A stretch of 64,000 nucleotides of DNA. Origin: Actinomyces oris (lineage in GTDB: Bacteria > Actinomycetota > Actinomycetes > Actinomycetales > Actinomycetaceae). Shown one piece after another: positions 1-10,276 of this stretch. The notes beneath the pieces are model-generated. The model was given only the letters and a program-made list of their open reading frames with translations. It was not told the DNA's origin and made no database searches. Made by a program: the position numbers and the translations under genes. How positions within the stretch are numbered: the stretch's first letter is position 1; the number at the start of each line of letters is the position of its first letter. The stretch is taken from NCBI RefSeq assembly GCF_001937665.1, contig NZ_MSKL01000031.1, positions 1 to 64,000 of the forward strand, read 5' to 3'.

Positions 1-25
1 CGAATCCGGCTGGGGGTACGAGGGC

Positions 26-63
26 GAGGCGCCTGCTCCACCGCATGGTGGAGCAGGCGCCTC
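26..63 (+). terminator. Strong hairpin terminator of a gene left of the window
   Basis: Two perfect 17-nt arms (26-42 and 47-63) enclose a GCAT loop and are followed by GTGTTTT at 64-70. The T-rich tail lies on the plus-strand side, so this should end a plus-strand gene that stops before the window. The minus-strand deacetylase ends just beyond it at 86. Confidence 0.8.
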
Positions 64-85
64 GTGTTTTAGCGATGAGACCCGC

Positions 86-952
86 TTATGCGGGTGACTG
101 GAGCTCAGCTGCCTGTGGCGCGGAGGCCAGTAGGTCGCTGCCCGTTGTGACGGTGAGTCCTCGCTCCAGCAGTGAGCGCACGGCCCCCTCCAGGGCGGAG
201 AACAGGGCCTCGGAGGGCTGCGTGCGCCCGTCGTGGCACAGCACCACCGATCCAGCGCCGGCAACGTCCTTGACGGCGCCGGCCGCCAACGCCGATGGCG
301 TGTGAACGCTCCACAGCAACAGGTCCATCCTCCTCTGCGCGGCAATCATCATGGCCGGTGCGTCAACTCGGCCGTAAGGGGGCCGCCACAGGCGTGGAGA
401 GGGTGCTCCGGCCGCCATGATCGCCTCGCACGTCCGGCTCACCGAGTCGTTCAGCTCCGAGAAGCTCACACCGTAGACGTCGGTGTGCACCCAGTTGTGG
501 ACCGCGACCTCATGCCCCTCGGCGACCTCCCGCGCGATCAGCTCGGGATGGGCCTTCACCGCTGATCCCAGAACGAAGAAGGTTGCCCGTACGTGCAACC
601 TCGCCAGCATGTCGAGCACACGTGGAGTCCAACGAGGGTCTGGCCCGTCGTCGAAGGTCAGCGCCAGCTTTCCGGACTCCCCTCCGGTCTGAAACACCAC
701 CCGTGTCCCGAGCGCGCTGCCGGGGGCCGCGGGGCGAGGGGCCGTTCTTGCCGTGGGAGAGAGTCGGGTGTCATGCCAGTGAGTGGCTTCTGCGCCGGCG
801 CCCGCGCCAAGGATGGCCGCCGTCGTTGCCAGGGCGGCCCTCCCCAGGAGGCCCCGCCGGCTCTTCTTGGCGGTGAGAGTCAACCGTGGCTCGAATGACG
901 GAGGGGTTGTGGGGTTCCTGACGCGATCATCCGGCAGGCTCTTGGTTGTCAC
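86..952 (-). CDS. Exported polysaccharide deacetylase (NodB domain)
   Basis: A 288-residue carbohydrate esterase 4 family protein that should remove N-acetyl groups from a surface polysaccharide such as peptidoglycan. The N-terminus has a twin-arginine-like stretch (SRRGLLG, 31-37) before a hydrophobic segment, so export is likely, perhaps by Tat. The NodB motifs are visible: TFDDGPD (99-105, catalytic base and metal Asp), HNWVH (152-156, metal histidines), RPPYG (190-194) and LCHD (238-241). The usual Asp-Trp of motif 4 is not obvious (LLLWSVHTP). The GTG start at 952 is chosen because a TACGAT -10 box sits exactly 6 nt upstream, suggesting leaderless translation. It is divergent from rnj. 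The substrate is not deducible. Confidence 0.85.
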   Translation of the reverse strand: MTTKSLPDDRVRNPTTPPSFEPRLTLTAKKSRRGLLGRAALATTAAILGAGAGAEATHWHDTRLSPTARTAPRPAAPGSALGTRVVFQTGGESGKLALTFDDGPDPRWTPRVLDMLARLHVRATFFVLGSAVKAHPELIAREVAEGHEVAVHNWVHTDVYGVSFSELNDSVSRTCEAIMAAGAPSPRLWRPPYGRVDAPAMMIAAQRRMDLLLWSVHTPSALAAGAVKDVAGAGSVVLCHDGRTQPSEALFSALEGAVRSLLERGLTVTTGSDLLASAPQAAELQSPA

Positions 953-958
953 CGGTAC

Positions 959-964
959 ATCGTA
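959..964 (-). promoter_or_regulatory. Leaderless-type -10 box of the deacetylase gene
   Basis: TACGAT on the minus strand, then 6 nt, then the GTG start at 952. No Shine-Dalgarno sequence is visible. It is one of sixteen such start arrangements in the window. Confidence 0.55.
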
Positions 965-1068
965 GAGCGATCCCGACAGGCCTCCGCGCCACTGGTCAGA
1001 ACGTTGCGGAACCGCGACGGAATCGAACTGGATCGCACCGTATCAATCGATAATCAGAGCATCCTCGG

Positions 1069-1074
1069 TAGGAT
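1069..1074 (+). promoter_or_regulatory. Leaderless-type -10 box of rnj
   Basis: TAGGAT followed by 6 nt and the GTG at 1081. There is no purine-rich ribosome-binding site between them. Confidence 0.6.
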
Positions 1075-1080
1075 GCCCGC

Positions 1081-2766
1081 GTGACGAACTTTCCCGCGCT
1101 GAAGACCCCCGGCCCCCTCGCTGATGGCGCCATGCGCATCACTCCCCTGGGGGGCCTGGGTGAGGTCGGCCGTAACATGACCGTCTTCGAGCTGGACGGC
1201 AAGCTGCTCATCGTCGACTGCGGTGTGCTCTTCCCCGAGGAGGATCAGCCGGGCGTCGACCTCATCCTTCCCGACTTCTCCTCCATCGAGCACCGTATCG
1301 ACGACGTCGTCGCCCTGGTCCTGACCCACGGGCACGAGGACCACATCGGGGGCGTGCCGTACCTGCTGCGGCTGCGTGAGGACATCCCCCTGGTGGGAAG
1401 TGAGCTCACTCTGGCCTTCGTGGAGGCCAAGCTCAAGGAGCACCGTATTCGCCCGGTGCTGCGCCAGGTCATTGAGCATGAGGAGGTCTCCTACGCCCCC
1501 TTCGACCTGGAGTTCGTGGCCGTCAACCACTCCATCCCCGACGCCATGGCCGTCATGATCCGGACCGATGCCGGCAACGTCCTGGCCACCGGTGACTTCA
1601 AGATGGACTCCCTGCCCATCGACGGGCGCATCACGGACCTGCGCTCCTTCGCCCGCTTCGGTGAGGAGGGCGTCGACCTGTTCTGCGTGGACTCCACGAA
1701 CGCCGAGGTCCCCGGCATGGTCGGCCATGAGGGCGAGATCGGCCAGGTCCTGGACAATGTCTTCGCCGACTCCGACGGGCAGATCGTCGTGGCATCCTTC
1801 GCCAGCCACGTCCACCGGGTCCAGCAGGTCCTCGACGCGGCCGCCCTGCACGGCAGGCGGGTCGCCCTCGTGGGGCGCTCCATGGTTCGCAACATGGGTA
1901 TCGCCTCCGAGCGTGGCTACCTCAAGGTCCCCGCCGGCGTCCTCATCGATGCCCGCGACATCACCTCACTGCCCCCGCACGAGAGAGTCCTCATGGTCAC
2001 CGGCTCGCAGGGTGAGCCGATGGCGGCCTTGTCCCGGATGGCCCACTCCGAGCACCGCAGCGTCACCATTGAGCCCGGCGACACCGTCATCTTCGCCTCC
2101 TCCCTCATCCCCGGCAACGAGAACTCCGTCTTCCGGGTCATCAACCAGCTCATGCGTCTGGGCGCGCGCGTGGTCCATCAGGGCAATGCCAAGGTCCACG
2201 TCTCCGGACACGCCTCGTCCGAGGAGCTGCTTCACGTCTACAACATCGTCCAGCCCCGCAACGTCATGCCCATTCACGGTGAGATCCGTCATCTGGTGGC
2301 CAACGGTGGGCTCGCCGTCAAGACAGGAATCGCCCCTGAGCGGGTCATGCTGTGCGAGGACGGCGTGGCCGTCGACCTGGACGGGGGAGTGGCCCGCATC
2401 GCCGGCCAGGTGCCCTGCGGCTACATCTACGTCGACGGCTCCTCAGTGGGGGAGATCGATGAGGCCGAGCTCAAGGACCGCCGCATCCTGGCGGAGGAGG
2501 GCTTCGTCTCCGTCTATGCCGTGGTGGAGACCACAACCGGGACGATCCTGGCCGGTCCTCACATCCAGGCGCGGGGCGTGGCCGAGGACGACTCGGTCTT
2601 CGAGGAGATCCTTCCCGATGTGACCGAGGCCCTGTCCGCCGCGCTGGAGACCGGGAAGGCGGACGCCTACTCCCTCCAGCAGGTCATGCGCCGCACCCTG
2701 GGACGCTGGATCGGGCGCCGTCTCAGGCGCCGTCCCATGATCGTCCCGGTCGTCGTCGAGGCATAG
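1081..2766 (+). CDS. rnj: Ribonuclease J
   Basis: A 561-residue RNase J, a metallo-beta-lactamase/beta-CASP nuclease with 5'-3' exonuclease and endonuclease activity in RNA turnover and rRNA maturation. The zinc motif HGHEDH is at 83-88, the metal-binding ATGDFK stretch lies near 168, and the beta-CASP region continues through GSQGEP and HVSGHAS. The length matches the family. The start is GTG at 1081, set by the TAGGAT box 6 nt upstream and by the family-like beginning of the conserved fold at MRITPLGG (18-25). It is followed after 18 nt by a PfkB kinase gene with its own ribosome-binding site, so the two may be cotranscribed. Confidence 0.95.
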   Translation: MTNFPALKTPGPLADGAMRITPLGGLGEVGRNMTVFELDGKLLIVDCGVLFPEEDQPGVDLILPDFSSIEHRIDDVVALVLTHGHEDHIGGVPYLLRLREDIPLVGSELTLAFVEAKLKEHRIRPVLRQVIEHEEVSYAPFDLEFVAVNHSIPDAMAVMIRTDAGNVLATGDFKMDSLPIDGRITDLRSFARFGEEGVDLFCVDSTNAEVPGMVGHEGEIGQVLDNVFADSDGQIVVASFASHVHRVQQVLDAAALHGRRVALVGRSMVRNMGIASERGYLKVPAGVLIDARDITSLPPHERVLMVTGSQGEPMAALSRMAHSEHRSVTIEPGDTVIFASSLIPGNENSVFRVINQLMRLGARVVHQGNAKVHVSGHASSEELLHVYNIVQPRNVMPIHGEIRHLVANGGLAVKTGIAPERVMLCEDGVAVDLDGGVARIAGQVPCGYIYVDGSSVGEIDEAELKDRRILAEEGFVSVYAVVETTTGTILAGPHIQARGVAEDDSVFEEILPDVTEALSAALETGKADAYSLQQVMRRTLGRWIGRRLRRRPMIVPVVVEA

Positions 2767-2784
2767 CAGGAGGGTGCTTACTGC

Positions 2785-3720
2785 ATGACTCTGTTCCGGC
2801 CCGCGTGCTTCATATCCACAGGATCCATCCTCATCGACATCCCCCTCCACGTCAGCCGTGTGCCGACGCCGGGAGGGGCGATCACCGGGGCGTCGTCAGG
2901 TCCGGTCGTCGGTGGTGGGTACACCGTGGTCTCGGCCGCGGCCCGGCAGGGCGTCCCCACTGCCTTGGCCGCGACCCTGGGAACCGGTCCCAACTCCGCG
3001 CGGGTACGTGAGTCGATGCACCTGGACCGGGTCGAGCTGCTCGTCGAGGAGCTTGTCGGGGACATCGGCACCTGCACCGCTCTTATCGAGCCCTCCGGCC
3101 GACGTACCTTCATCACCACCGCGGGCGTCGAGGGAGAGCCCCAGCGCGAGGACCTCGAGAGCATCGACCTGAGAGCCGGGGACTGGGTCTACGCCACCGG
3201 TTATGACCTCGCCCACCACACGAGCCGCGGCATCCTGGTCGACTGGCTCCTGTCGATCCCCGACGGCGTCGGGCTGGTGATCGACCTTGGCCCGGTCCAG
3301 CCCGATATCCCTGACCAGGTGCTTCTGCCACTGCTGGCTCGAGCGACGATGCTGACCGGGAACGACCTGGAGATGAGCCGGCTCGAGGAGCGCCTGGGCG
3401 GTACGAACGCCATTCGAGAGGCCTGTCCGCAAGCGCTGATCGTCCATCGTACCGGCGTCCACGGCTGCGTTCTCCACCCGGTGGGCGGCGAGGCGATCGA
3501 GGTCCCCGGTTTCGTGCGTGAGGTCGTGGACACGACGGGTGCGGGAGACACGCATACCGGTGTCCTGGTCGCCGGCCTTCTTGACGGGCTCGACGTTGTT
3601 GAGGCGGCCAGGCGTGCCAATGCGGCCGCAGCCCACGCCGTTGCGTGCGCCGGCCCGGCCCAGGCGCCGCTGCGTGAGACGATCGATGAGTTCCTCCGGG
3701 CCGGTGACGAGAGGCCCTGA
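2785..3720 (+). CDS. PfkB-family carbohydrate kinase
   Basis: A 311-residue ribokinase/PfkB-fold kinase that should phosphorylate a sugar or nucleoside with ATP. The C-terminal PfkB signature DTTGAGD is at 249-255, its last Asp being the predicted catalytic base, and the N-terminal glycine-rich substrate region (GGGYTVVSAAARQG) is present near 43-56. The start ATG has a clear AGGAGGG ribosome-binding site at 2768-2774. It lies 18 nt behind rnj, so it may be read from the rnj promoter. The substrate cannot be assigned from the sequence alone. Confidence 0.85.
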   Translation: MTLFRPACFISTGSILIDIPLHVSRVPTPGGAITGASSGPVVGGGYTVVSAAARQGVPTALAATLGTGPNSARVRESMHLDRVELLVEELVGDIGTCTALIEPSGRRTFITTAGVEGEPQREDLESIDLRAGDWVYATGYDLAHHTSRGILVDWLLSIPDGVGLVIDLGPVQPDIPDQVLLPLLARATMLTGNDLEMSRLEERLGGTNAIREACPQALIVHRTGVHGCVLHPVGGEAIEVPGFVREVVDTTGAGDTHTGVLVAGLLDGLDVVEAARRANAAAAHAVACAGPAQAPLRETIDEFLRAGDERP

Positions 3721-3848
3721 GAGGTCCTGGGCCGCGGCAGTCCCTCTCGCCACGGGATGAGCCCCTCATCGAGCTACGGCACCAAGAAGGTGACGTGTCT
3801 CCGGCCGGCGCAGGCGGCGTGGCAAGGCCGTTGAGAGCAAGAATCCGA

Positions 3849-3854
3849 TAGTTT
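3849..3854 (+). promoter_or_regulatory. Possible -10 box of ftsK
   Basis: TAGTTT lies 10 nt before the ftsK ATG in the 144-nt gap after the PfkB gene. No Shine-Dalgarno sequence is evident, so the message would have a very short or no leader. Weaker than the 6-7 nt cases elsewhere. Confidence 0.3.
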
Positions 3855-3864
3855 CTAGAGCATC

Positions 3865-6777
3865 ATGGCCAATCGTCGCACCACGAGAACATCTGCGCCT
3901 TCGTCGGGAACCGGCAGAGGGCGTAATCGAGGTGGCTCCGCCCCAGGGGCCGCTCCCTTCGCTGCGCCCGGTACGGGCCCCTCCGGTGGGCGTTACCGCC
4001 GTACCGGCTGGGCCTTCCTCATCCTGGCCCTCGCTGCGGTTCTGGCGCTGCGCGAGTGGTTCGGGATCTCCGGGGCCGCAGGTGATCTCCTGCACCACAT
4101 CGCTGCGGGTCCCGTTGGTGTCCTGGGCATCTTCGTGCCCCCGCTCCTGGCGGCGCTGGGGGTCGCCATGCTCCGGGTCCACAGCCTGGGTGCGGTGCAC
4201 GCGCGGGTCTCCGTGGGCTGCCTGGGACTGCTGACGGCTCTGACCGGAATGATCCAGGTCGGCAGCGGCAACCCGGTCCTCAGGGGCAATATCGGCGGCC
4301 TGGAGAGCGCCGGAGGACTGTTGGGGTGGCTGGTGGGCTACCCCCTGGCGGCGCTGTTCTCCTCCGTGGGGGCCTTCATCCTGTTCATCCTCCTGACTGT
4401 GTTCTCCGCCCTGGTCATGTCCGGCAAGACCGTTGCCGAGATCCGCGAGCTGCTGGAGCAGTACCGGACCGCGGACGGTGACGAGGCATCCCACGGCGCC
4501 GGTGGTTCCGGTGACTCCCTGGCCCGGCGCCTGCTCGGACGGGCGCGTGGAGGCTCCGGGCGCACCGGTGCCTCGGGAGGCGATCCGGATCAGACGGCGC
4601 TCCTGGACTCCTACGACGGCGACGAGCCCTTCCGCTCCGCCCTGGAGGTGGAGGAGTCGGCCTCCCGCAAGCGGGGCAGTGGCCGGCGTAAGCGCTCGGC
4701 TGACCGAGAGGCCCAGCAGACGGCGATCACCGATCTCTTCGAACCGGGCGGCGATCCCGACGGCCACTCGGAGAATGCCGCCTTCGTCGTCCCGGACATG
4801 GGTGAGGAGAGCGACGCCGTTGCCTCCTCGGCACCCTCGGCCGCCTCTCCTACCCGGACCAGGCCGGCCGGCCCGACAGGTGGCCCCGCGGTGGCCGGCT
4901 CGGCCGCTGGGGGACAGCGCAAGTCCTCATCGCCCAAGCGCTCTGCCCCGCAGTCGCCGTCCGGCTTCGACGCCGTCACCGAGGAGACCCCCGCGGCCCC
5001 GCTCGATGAGCCCGACCTCGCCGACCAGATCGCCATGAGCGACCTGAGCAACATGGCCCTGCCCGACGGCTCGACCTACACCCTGCCCGAGGACGCGCTG
5101 CTCGGCCCCGGCCCGGGGCACTCCACCCGCACCCCCGCCAACGACGCCATCGTCGAGGCGCTGCAGAACGTCTTCTCCGAGTTCAACGTGGACGCCACGG
5201 TCACCGGCTACACACGCGGTCCTCAGGTCACCCGCTACGAGGTCCACCGGGGCCGGGGGGTCAACGTCTCCCGTATCACGGGGCTGGAGAAGAACATCGC
5301 CTATGCGGTGGCCTCCGACGAGATCCGTCTGCTGACCCCCATTCCGGGCAAGAGCGCCATCGGCATCGAGATCCCCAACAGCGACCGGGAGATGGTCAAG
5401 CTCGGTGACGTTCTGCGCTCCCAGGCCGCGCGCAAGCAGGCGCACCCGCTGGTGGTCGGGCTGGGCAAGAACGTGGAGGGCGACTACGTCGTCACCAACC
5501 TGGCCAAGACCCCGCACCTGCTGGTGGCCGGCCAGACCGGTTCGGGTAAGTCCTCCTTCGTCAACTCGATGATCACATCGATCATGATGCGTGCCACGCC
5601 CGAGGAGGTGCGCATGGTGCTGGTGGACCCCAAGCGGGTGGAGCTGACCATCTACGAGGGCATCCCGCACCTCATCACCCCGATCATCACCTCCCCGAAG
5701 AAGGCGGCCGAGGCCCTGGAGTGGGTGGTGCGGGAGATGGATGCCCGCTACGACGACCTGGCCTCCTTCGGCTTCAAGCACATCGACGACTTCAACAAGG
5801 CGGTGCGCGCCGGAGAGGTCCAGCCCCTGCCGGGCTCCCAGCGGGAGCTGAGCCCCTACCCCTACCTCCTGGTCGTCGTCGACGAGCTCGCCGATCTCAT
5901 GATGACCGCCCCCAAGGACGTGGAGGCATCCATCCAGCGCATCACCCAGCTGGCCCGTGCCGCCGGGATCCACCTGGTCCTGGCCACCCAGAGACCCGTC
6001 GCCCAGGTGGTCACCGGCCTCATCAAGTCCAACGTGCCCTCGCGCCTGGCCTTCGCCACGGCCTCGCAGCTGGACTCCCGGGTCATCCTCGACCAGAACG
6101 GTGCCGAGACGCTCACCGGCCAGGGCGATGCCCTCTACCTGGGACCGGGCGCCTCGACGCCGGTGCGCATCCAGGGCTCCTGGGTCACCGAGTCCGAGAT
6201 CCGCTCCGTCGTCGAGCACGTCAAGTCCCAGCTGACGCCCGAGTACCGCGAGGATGTCGTCGTCCCGGAGGTCAAGAAGCAGATCGACGAGGAGATCGGC
6301 GACGACATGGACCTGCTCCTGCAGGCCGCCGAGCTCATCATCTCCAGTCAGTTCGGCTCCACCTCCATGCTCCAGCGCAAGCTGCGTGTCGGCTTCGCCA
6401 AGGCCGGACGTCTCATGGACCTGCTGGAGTCCCGCGAGGTCGTCGGCCCCTCTGAGGGCTCCAAGGCCCGCGACGTCCTCGTCCAACCTGAGCAGCTCGA
6501 GGAGACCCTGGCCTGGATCAAGGGTGAGGGCGGTGCGCCCGGAAGCGCTGAGACTCCCGAGAGCTCTGATGGTTCTCAGGGCGAGCCCGGCTCCGACGTC
6601 CCGTCGGCTCCGGCTTCGGGTGACCCTCGTACCGCGGTCATGCCGGCGAACCGTTACAGCACGGATCCGTTGGAGGTCGCCTCGAGCCTGCCGGAGTCGG
6701 AGTCCTGGGACGATACGTCCGCCGAGGAGGACTCCGAGGACGCCTGGTCACTCACTGGCCGCGGCTCATCGTGGTGA
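3865..6777 (+). CDS. ftsK: DNA translocase FtsK/SpoIIIE
   Basis: A 970-residue septal DNA pump that moves chromosome ends across the division site and helps dimer resolution. The N-terminus (about 45-200) carries four or so membrane segments, followed by a long low-complexity Ser/Pro/Gly linker (about 200-375). The RecA-like motor has Walker A GQTGSGKS (about 556-563) and Walker [11 protein letters not shown] (about 669-678). A winged-helix gamma domain (about 815-870) that reads KOPS sites in this family follows, then an acidic tail. The stop codon lies inside the last codons of the convergent CapA-like gene (12-bp overlap). Confidence 0.96.
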   Translation: MANRRTTRTSAPSSGTGRGRNRGGSAPGAAPFAAPGTGPSGGRYRRTGWAFLILALAAVLALREWFGISGAAGDLLHHIAAGPVGVLGIFVPPLLAALGVAMLRVHSLGAVHARVSVGCLGLLTALTGMIQVGSGNPVLRGNIGGLESAGGLLGWLVGYPLAALFSSVGAFILFILLTVFSALVMSGKTVAEIRELLEQYRTADGDEASHGAGGSGDSLARRLLGRARGGSGRTGASGGDPDQTALLDSYDGDEPFRSALEVEESASRKRGSGRRKRSADREAQQTAITDLFEPGGDPDGHSENAAFVVPDMGEESDAVASSAPSAASPTRTRPAGPTGGPAVAGSAAGGQRKSSSPKRSAPQSPSGFDAVTEETPAAPLDEPDLADQIAMSDLSNMALPDGSTYTLPEDALLGPGPGHSTRTPANDAIVEALQNVFSEFNVDATVTGYTRGPQVTRYEVHRGRGVNVSRITGLEKNIAYAVASDEIRLLTPIPGKSAIGIEIPNSDREMVKLGDVLRSQAARKQAHPLVVGLGKNVEGDYVVTNLAKTPHLLVAGQTGSGKSSFVNSMITSIMMRATPEEVRMVLVDPKRVELTIYEGIPHLITPIITSPKKAAEALEWVVREMDARYDDLASFGFKHIDDFNKAVRAGEVQPLPGSQRELSPYPYLLVVVDELADLMMTAPKDVEASIQRITQLARAAGIHLVLATQRPVAQVVTGLIKSNVPSRLAFATASQLDSRVILDQNGAETLTGQGDALYLGPGASTPVRIQGSWVTESEIRSVVEHVKSQLTPEYREDVVVPEVKKQIDEEIGDDMDLLLQAAELIISSQFGSTSMLQRKLRVGFAKAGRLMDLLESREVVGPSEGSKARDVLVQPEQLEETLAWIKGEGGAPGSAETPESSDGSQGEPGSDVPSAPASGDPRTAVMPANRYSTDPLEVASSLPESESWDDTSAEEDSEDAWSLTGRGSSW

Positions 6778-8166
6778 TGAGGAGGCCGCTGCCGTGCCCG
6801 GAGGGTCCAGGCGCGCTCCCGCTCGTTTGATGACCTCTTCCCGACTGAGGATCTTCGGGGCCGGTCCGGTGGATTTCGGTGGTGTGGTGGACATGGTCGA
6901 GGCGTCCTTGACGTCTGAGGTGAGCATGCTCCAGCGCCGATCGATCTCCTCCTTGCCCAGACCCAGGCCGGCAGGACGCTCACCGTTGTGCAGGGCCGCC
7001 AGGTCTCTGACCTTGTAGCCGCCCTCCTGATCCATCGTGAACGGGTGCCAGTTCAGCTTGTCCACGCTCACCGAGCCGTCGGCGTGGGAAGTGATGTCGC
7101 CCCAGACCAGCTGACCGACGTCGGACAGCGGAGCGCAGCACCCTTCGTCCTGGTTGGAGATGTAGTTGCCGGCCGAGTACGACACCCACATCCCCTTGCC
7201 CTCGACTCCTCCGGAGAGCTTCTCGGCGGGCTGAGGCACATGCGGATGAGCACCGAAGAGGATGTCGACCTGCCCGCTGTCGGCGAGAGACCGGGCGTAG
7301 GAGACCTGATCGTTATCGGGCGTGGTCTCGTACTCCTGACCGATCTGGGAGTGGACGACGACAAGGTCGGCACCCGCCGCACGGGCTGACTTCGCTGCCT
7401 TCGTGATGGCGCCGACGTCGTTGAGCGACACCGAGTGTCCGGTGGGATCGTCGAGGCCGTTGAGGTCCTTGGTCGTGGAGATCTGGGCCACGGTCACTGT
7501 GCGCCCTCCCCGTGCGAGCTCGTAGAGTGCGAAGGGCACGGAAGCGTCCTCCTTGCTCCGGTAGGTGCCCGCGTGCCCCATCCCGTGAGCGTCCAGGGCG
7601 TCCAGGGTGGCGATGACTCCGGCCTCACCCCGGTCGGCGGCGTGGTTGGAGGCGGTCGCGCAGCCGTCCCACCCGGATCTGGCCAAGGCGCCGACGACCT
7701 CGGAAGAGGTGCCGAAGGAGGGATAGCCCGAGTAAATCCCGTCCGGAGCGACGGGAACCTCCATGCCGCACAGGGCCAGATCCAGGCCCTCGACCCAGGG
7801 GGTCTCAGCGGCAACGTTGTCGGTGATGTCCCCTGAGGCTCCCGGAGTGGATTCCATCACCGGCATGTGCATGAGGACGTCCCCGGCGTAACCCACGGTG
7901 AAGTGCACGTCCTGCGAGCCGCTGGTGCCGGTGGAGCCGGACGGAGCCGGAGACTGAGTCGGCAGAGACTGATCCGAGCTCGTCGAGCAGCCGCTCAGCA
8001 CGACGGACGTGGTGAGAACGGCGGCGGTGAGGAGGAGCGGACCTCGTGGCCGGTGGGCGACACGTGCGGTACGCGGCGAGTCACGTGGCTCCCCGGAGGC
8101 GCGGTGCCGGGGAGCCACGTTGTCGGAAGCTGCCAAAGATGGTGAGAGAAGCATGGAGGGAAGCAT
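6766..8166 (-). CDS. CapA-family (PGA_cap) lipoprotein
   Basis: A 466-residue protein of the CapA/PgsA metallophosphoesterase-like family, linked in Bacillus to poly-gamma-glutamate capsule synthesis but of unproven role elsewhere. A hydrophobic segment ends in a lipobox LSGC with Cys60, so the mature protein should be membrane-anchored outside the cell. Family motifs include AGDVLMH near the start of the domain, ASNHAADRG, and GAHPHVPQP. The start is uncertain: ATG 8166 and ATG 8154 both lack a ribosome-binding site, and GTG at codon 17 is also possible. No CapB/CapC partner lies beside it, so capsule synthesis is not implied. It converges on ftsK with a 12-bp tail overlap. Confidence 0.8.
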   Translation of the reverse strand: MLPSMLLSPSLAASDNVAPRHRASGEPRDSPRTARVAHRPRGPLLLTAAVLTTSVVLSGCSTSSDQSLPTQSPAPSGSTGTSGSQDVHFTVGYAGDVLMHMPVMESTPGASGDITDNVAAETPWVEGLDLALCGMEVPVAPDGIYSGYPSFGTSSEVVGALARSGWDGCATASNHAADRGEAGVIATLDALDAHGMGHAGTYRSKEDASVPFALYELARGGRTVTVAQISTTKDLNGLDDPTGHSVSLNDVGAITKAAKSARAAGADLVVVHSQIGQEYETTPDNDQVSYARSLADSGQVDILFGAHPHVPQPAEKLSGGVEGKGMWVSYSAGNYISNQDEGCCAPLSDVGQLVWGDITSHADGSVSVDKLNWHPFTMDQEGGYKVRDLAALHNGERPAGLGLGKEEIDRRWSMLTSDVKDASTMSTTPPKSTGPAPKILSREEVIKRAGARLDPPGTAAASSSPR

Positions 8167-8396
8167 GATGGTAATGAATGTAAGAACTGAACCTTAACAG
8201 CATGTGCGCGGCCCGTGCTCTTCTCAGCGGCATGAGGCAGAAGTGCGGAAATGCCGGAGAACCGTGGGTGACTACCGAGCCCCTGTTGCACATCGCATGC
8301 GGCGGCGTCAGGGCGCGCACGGTGGCGGCATGCGGATGCGACGTTGTCCGAGAAGATGGATCGAGGTTTCTCCGTCGGCCAGAGGCCGTGCACGAC

Positions 8397-8402
8397 TAGG
8401 CT
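8397..8402 (+). promoter_or_regulatory. Leaderless-type -10 box of pgsA
   Basis: TAGGCT, 7 nt, then ATG 8410. This supports the ATG over an upstream in-frame TTG at 8344. Confidence 0.6.
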
Positions 8403-8409
8403 GACCTTG

Positions 8410-9030
8410 ATGAACGCCCCGACCGCCCCGGACGGCGCCGCGCAGTCAGAGCAGGCGCCGCTGCTCAACGTCGCCAACGCACTGACGGTGCTGCGCCTGC
8501 TGCTCGTTCCCGTTTTCATCTGGCTCTCCCTGCTGCCGGGGGACAGAGCCGGGCTCGCCGCGGTCGTGGTCTTCGTCGTGGCGGCCTTCACGGACCGTCT
8601 TGACGGTCAGCTGGCGCGCTCGCGGGGGCTGGTGACCTCCTTCGGCAAGATCGCCGATCCCATCGCGGACAAGGCGCTGACCCTGTCCGCCTTCGTCCTG
8701 CTGAGCGTCAACCACCGACTGTGGTGGTGGGTCACCATCCTCATCGTCGTGCGCGAGCTCGGCATCACGGTCATGCGTTTCTTCATGCTGCGCCGCGCCG
8801 TGATGGCGGCATCGCGCGGCGGCAAGATCAAGACGACCCTTCAGATGGTGGGGCTGGTCGGGCTGCTCACGCCTTGGTCCACGCTGCTGCCCGCGGGCCT
8901 GGCCGCGTTCCTGACCAAGGCGGCCTATGTCGTCGTGGCTGCAGCGCTCATCGTCACGGTGGTGACCGGCCTGGACTATGTCCGCGAGGCGATGCGGTTG
9001 AGCCGCCAGAATGGATCGAGTGGCCAGTGA
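8410..9030 (+). CDS. pgsA: CDP-diacylglycerol-glycerol-3-phosphate 3-phosphatidyltransferase
   Basis: A 206-residue integral membrane CDP-alcohol phosphotransferase that makes phosphatidylglycerol phosphate. The diagnostic motif DRLDGQLARSR...G...D...D is intact (TDRLDGQLAR, then GKIADPIADKA), with several membrane helices around it. The start is taken at ATG 8410 because of the TAGGCT box 7 nt upstream; an upstream in-frame TTG (8344) would add 22 unconserved residues. The 3' end overlaps cinA by 20 nt, and clgR follows. pgsA-clgR neighbours are known from mycobacteria, which supports the assignment. Confidence 0.9.
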   Translation: MNAPTAPDGAAQSEQAPLLNVANALTVLRLLLVPVFIWLSLLPGDRAGLAAVVVFVVAAFTDRLDGQLARSRGLVTSFGKIADPIADKALTLSAFVLLSVNHRLWWWVTILIVVRELGITVMRFFMLRRAVMAASRGGKIKTTLQMVGLVGLLTPWSTLLPAGLAAFLTKAAYVVVAAALIVTVVTGLDYVREAMRLSRQNGSSGQ

Positions 9031-9574
9031 CCGTCCCGAGGCGGAAGCCATGGTGATCGAGGGTGCGCGCGACGTCGAGGACTGCACCCGCGTCGCGACC
9101 TCCCTCCTGCGCGCCGCCGCGGAGCTCGGGGTGACTCTGGCGATCGCTGAGTCGCTGACGGGCGGGCAGGTCTCCTCCAGCCTGGTGGAGGTTCCCGGTG
9201 CCTCACGTGTGCTCGTGGGAGCGGTCGTCGCCTACGCCACCCGGATCAAGGCGCAGGTCCTCGGGGTCGATGCCGCGCACCTGGAGCGGACCGGGCCGGT
9301 GGACCGCGATGTCGCCCTGCAGATGGCGCACGGCGTGCGCCGGCTCCTCGGGGCCGATCTGGGGCTGGCGACCACCGGGGTGGCTGGGCCGGGGACGGCC
9401 GACGGTCATTCGGCGGGAACGGTCCATATAGCCGTCGTCGGTCCGTGGGGTGAGGAGCATCGCGAGCTGCACCTGAGCGGTGACCGCTCGCAGATCCGGC
9501 GCGCCACCGTGATGGAGGTGTTCGAGCTGGCCATCGGTTTTCTGCGGGAAGAAGGTCGTGGGAGACGGCTCTGA
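9011..9574 (+). CDS. cinA: CinA C-terminal domain protein (NMN amidohydrolase family)
   Basis: A 187-residue stand-alone CinA C-terminal domain, the family that includes PncC nicotinamide-nucleotide amidase in pyridine nucleotide salvage. The signature AESLTGG (about 46-52) and the TTGVAGPG motif (about 121-128) are present. The N-terminal molybdopterin-binding-like domain of full CinA is absent, which is common in actinobacteria. The reading frame starts inside pgsA (ATG 9011), so translation is probably coupled. The next gene, clgR, is separated by a promoter region. Confidence 0.88.
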   Translation: MDRVASDRPEAEAMVIEGARDVEDCTRVATSLLRAAAELGVTLAIAESLTGGQVSSSLVEVPGASRVLVGAVVAYATRIKAQVLGVDAAHLERTGPVDRDVALQMAHGVRRLLGADLGLATTGVAGPGTADGHSAGTVHIAVVGPWGEEHRELHLSGDRSQIRRATVMEVFELAIGFLREEGRGRRL

Positions 9575-9813
9575 GTGCTTCTCATCGACGACTGACCAAC
9601 TACAGACCACAGACTAAGACGTATTTCAGATTTCTCTCAGGAATGCCGGTAGAGTGGTTCTCAACGTCACCGGAGCCGGAGAGCTGGCCTCGCGTGGCGG
9701 GAATGAATCCACGACGTGAATGGTTGTGCTAGACGATGAACAACACGACTCACCCCCGCACCACTCGCCCGATCAACAACCGGATGCCGATGCGCCAGGG
9801 ACCCGGGGCAGGG

Positions 9814-9819
9814 TACGGT
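9814..9819 (+). promoter_or_regulatory. Leaderless-type -10 box of clgR
   Basis: TACGGT, 6 nt, then GTG 9826. A second -10-like TAGAGT at 9651-9656 could serve a longer transcript through the 9575-9735 gap. Confidence 0.45.
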
Positions 9820-9825
9820 GTGTCC

Positions 9826-10146
9826 GTGGACACCCCGAAGCACGAGAATGTCGTTCTGCGCCGCGAGATCGGAGAAGTCCTGCGTGGCGTCCGACAGCAC
9901 CAGGGGCGTACGCTGCGCGAGGTCTCCTCGCAGGCCCGCGTCTCCCTGGGGTACCTCTCCGAGGTCGAGCGCGGCCAGAAGGAGGCATCCTCCGAGCTGC
10001 TCGCCTCCATCTGCCAGGCGCTTGACGCCCCCCTGTCCATGGTGCTGCGTGAGGTCTCCGACCGCATCGCCCTGACCGAAGGCGTCATGATTCCGGACAC
10101 AGTTCCCGATGAGCTCGTGCGTCAGCAGGGGGTTGCCCTGCGGTGA
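9826..10146 (+). CDS. clgR: XRE-type transcription regulator, ClgR-like
   Basis: A helix-turn-helix regulator closely resembling ClgR, which activates clp protease and stress genes in actinobacteria. The HTH runs through [20 protein letters not shown] and the ERGQKE stretch. Start choice: GTG 9826 gives 106 residues, near the roughly 110 of known ClgR, and has TACGGT 6 nt upstream. The in-frame ATG at 9736 would add 30 low-complexity residues (to 136). Position after pgsA-cinA and before recA matches actinobacterial gene order. The protein ends in a hydrophobic QQGVALR, but whether it is Clp-degraded cannot be told. Confidence 0.85.
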   Translation: MDTPKHENVVLRREIGEVLRGVRQHQGRTLREVSSQARVSLGYLSEVERGQKEASSELLASICQALDAPLSMVLREVSDRIALTEGVMIPDTVPDELVRQQGVALR

Positions 10147-10276
10147 CCATCCGCTGACGCCCTCAGCGCGGTGCTCTCACGGCGCCTGAGGTCGTTACCA
10201 GTGAGCCGACCTTCCCGGCGGTGGGGCCACGATCAGTGGACTCGCCGCCGGGTTGCCTGTTGAGGAAGGGGGAGTG

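Noticed and set aside
4927-6486. Long open frame on the minus strand opposite ftsK (519 codons)
   Set aside because: GC-rich codon bias keeps antisense frames open; the product is low-complexity with no family motif, and ftsK is certain.
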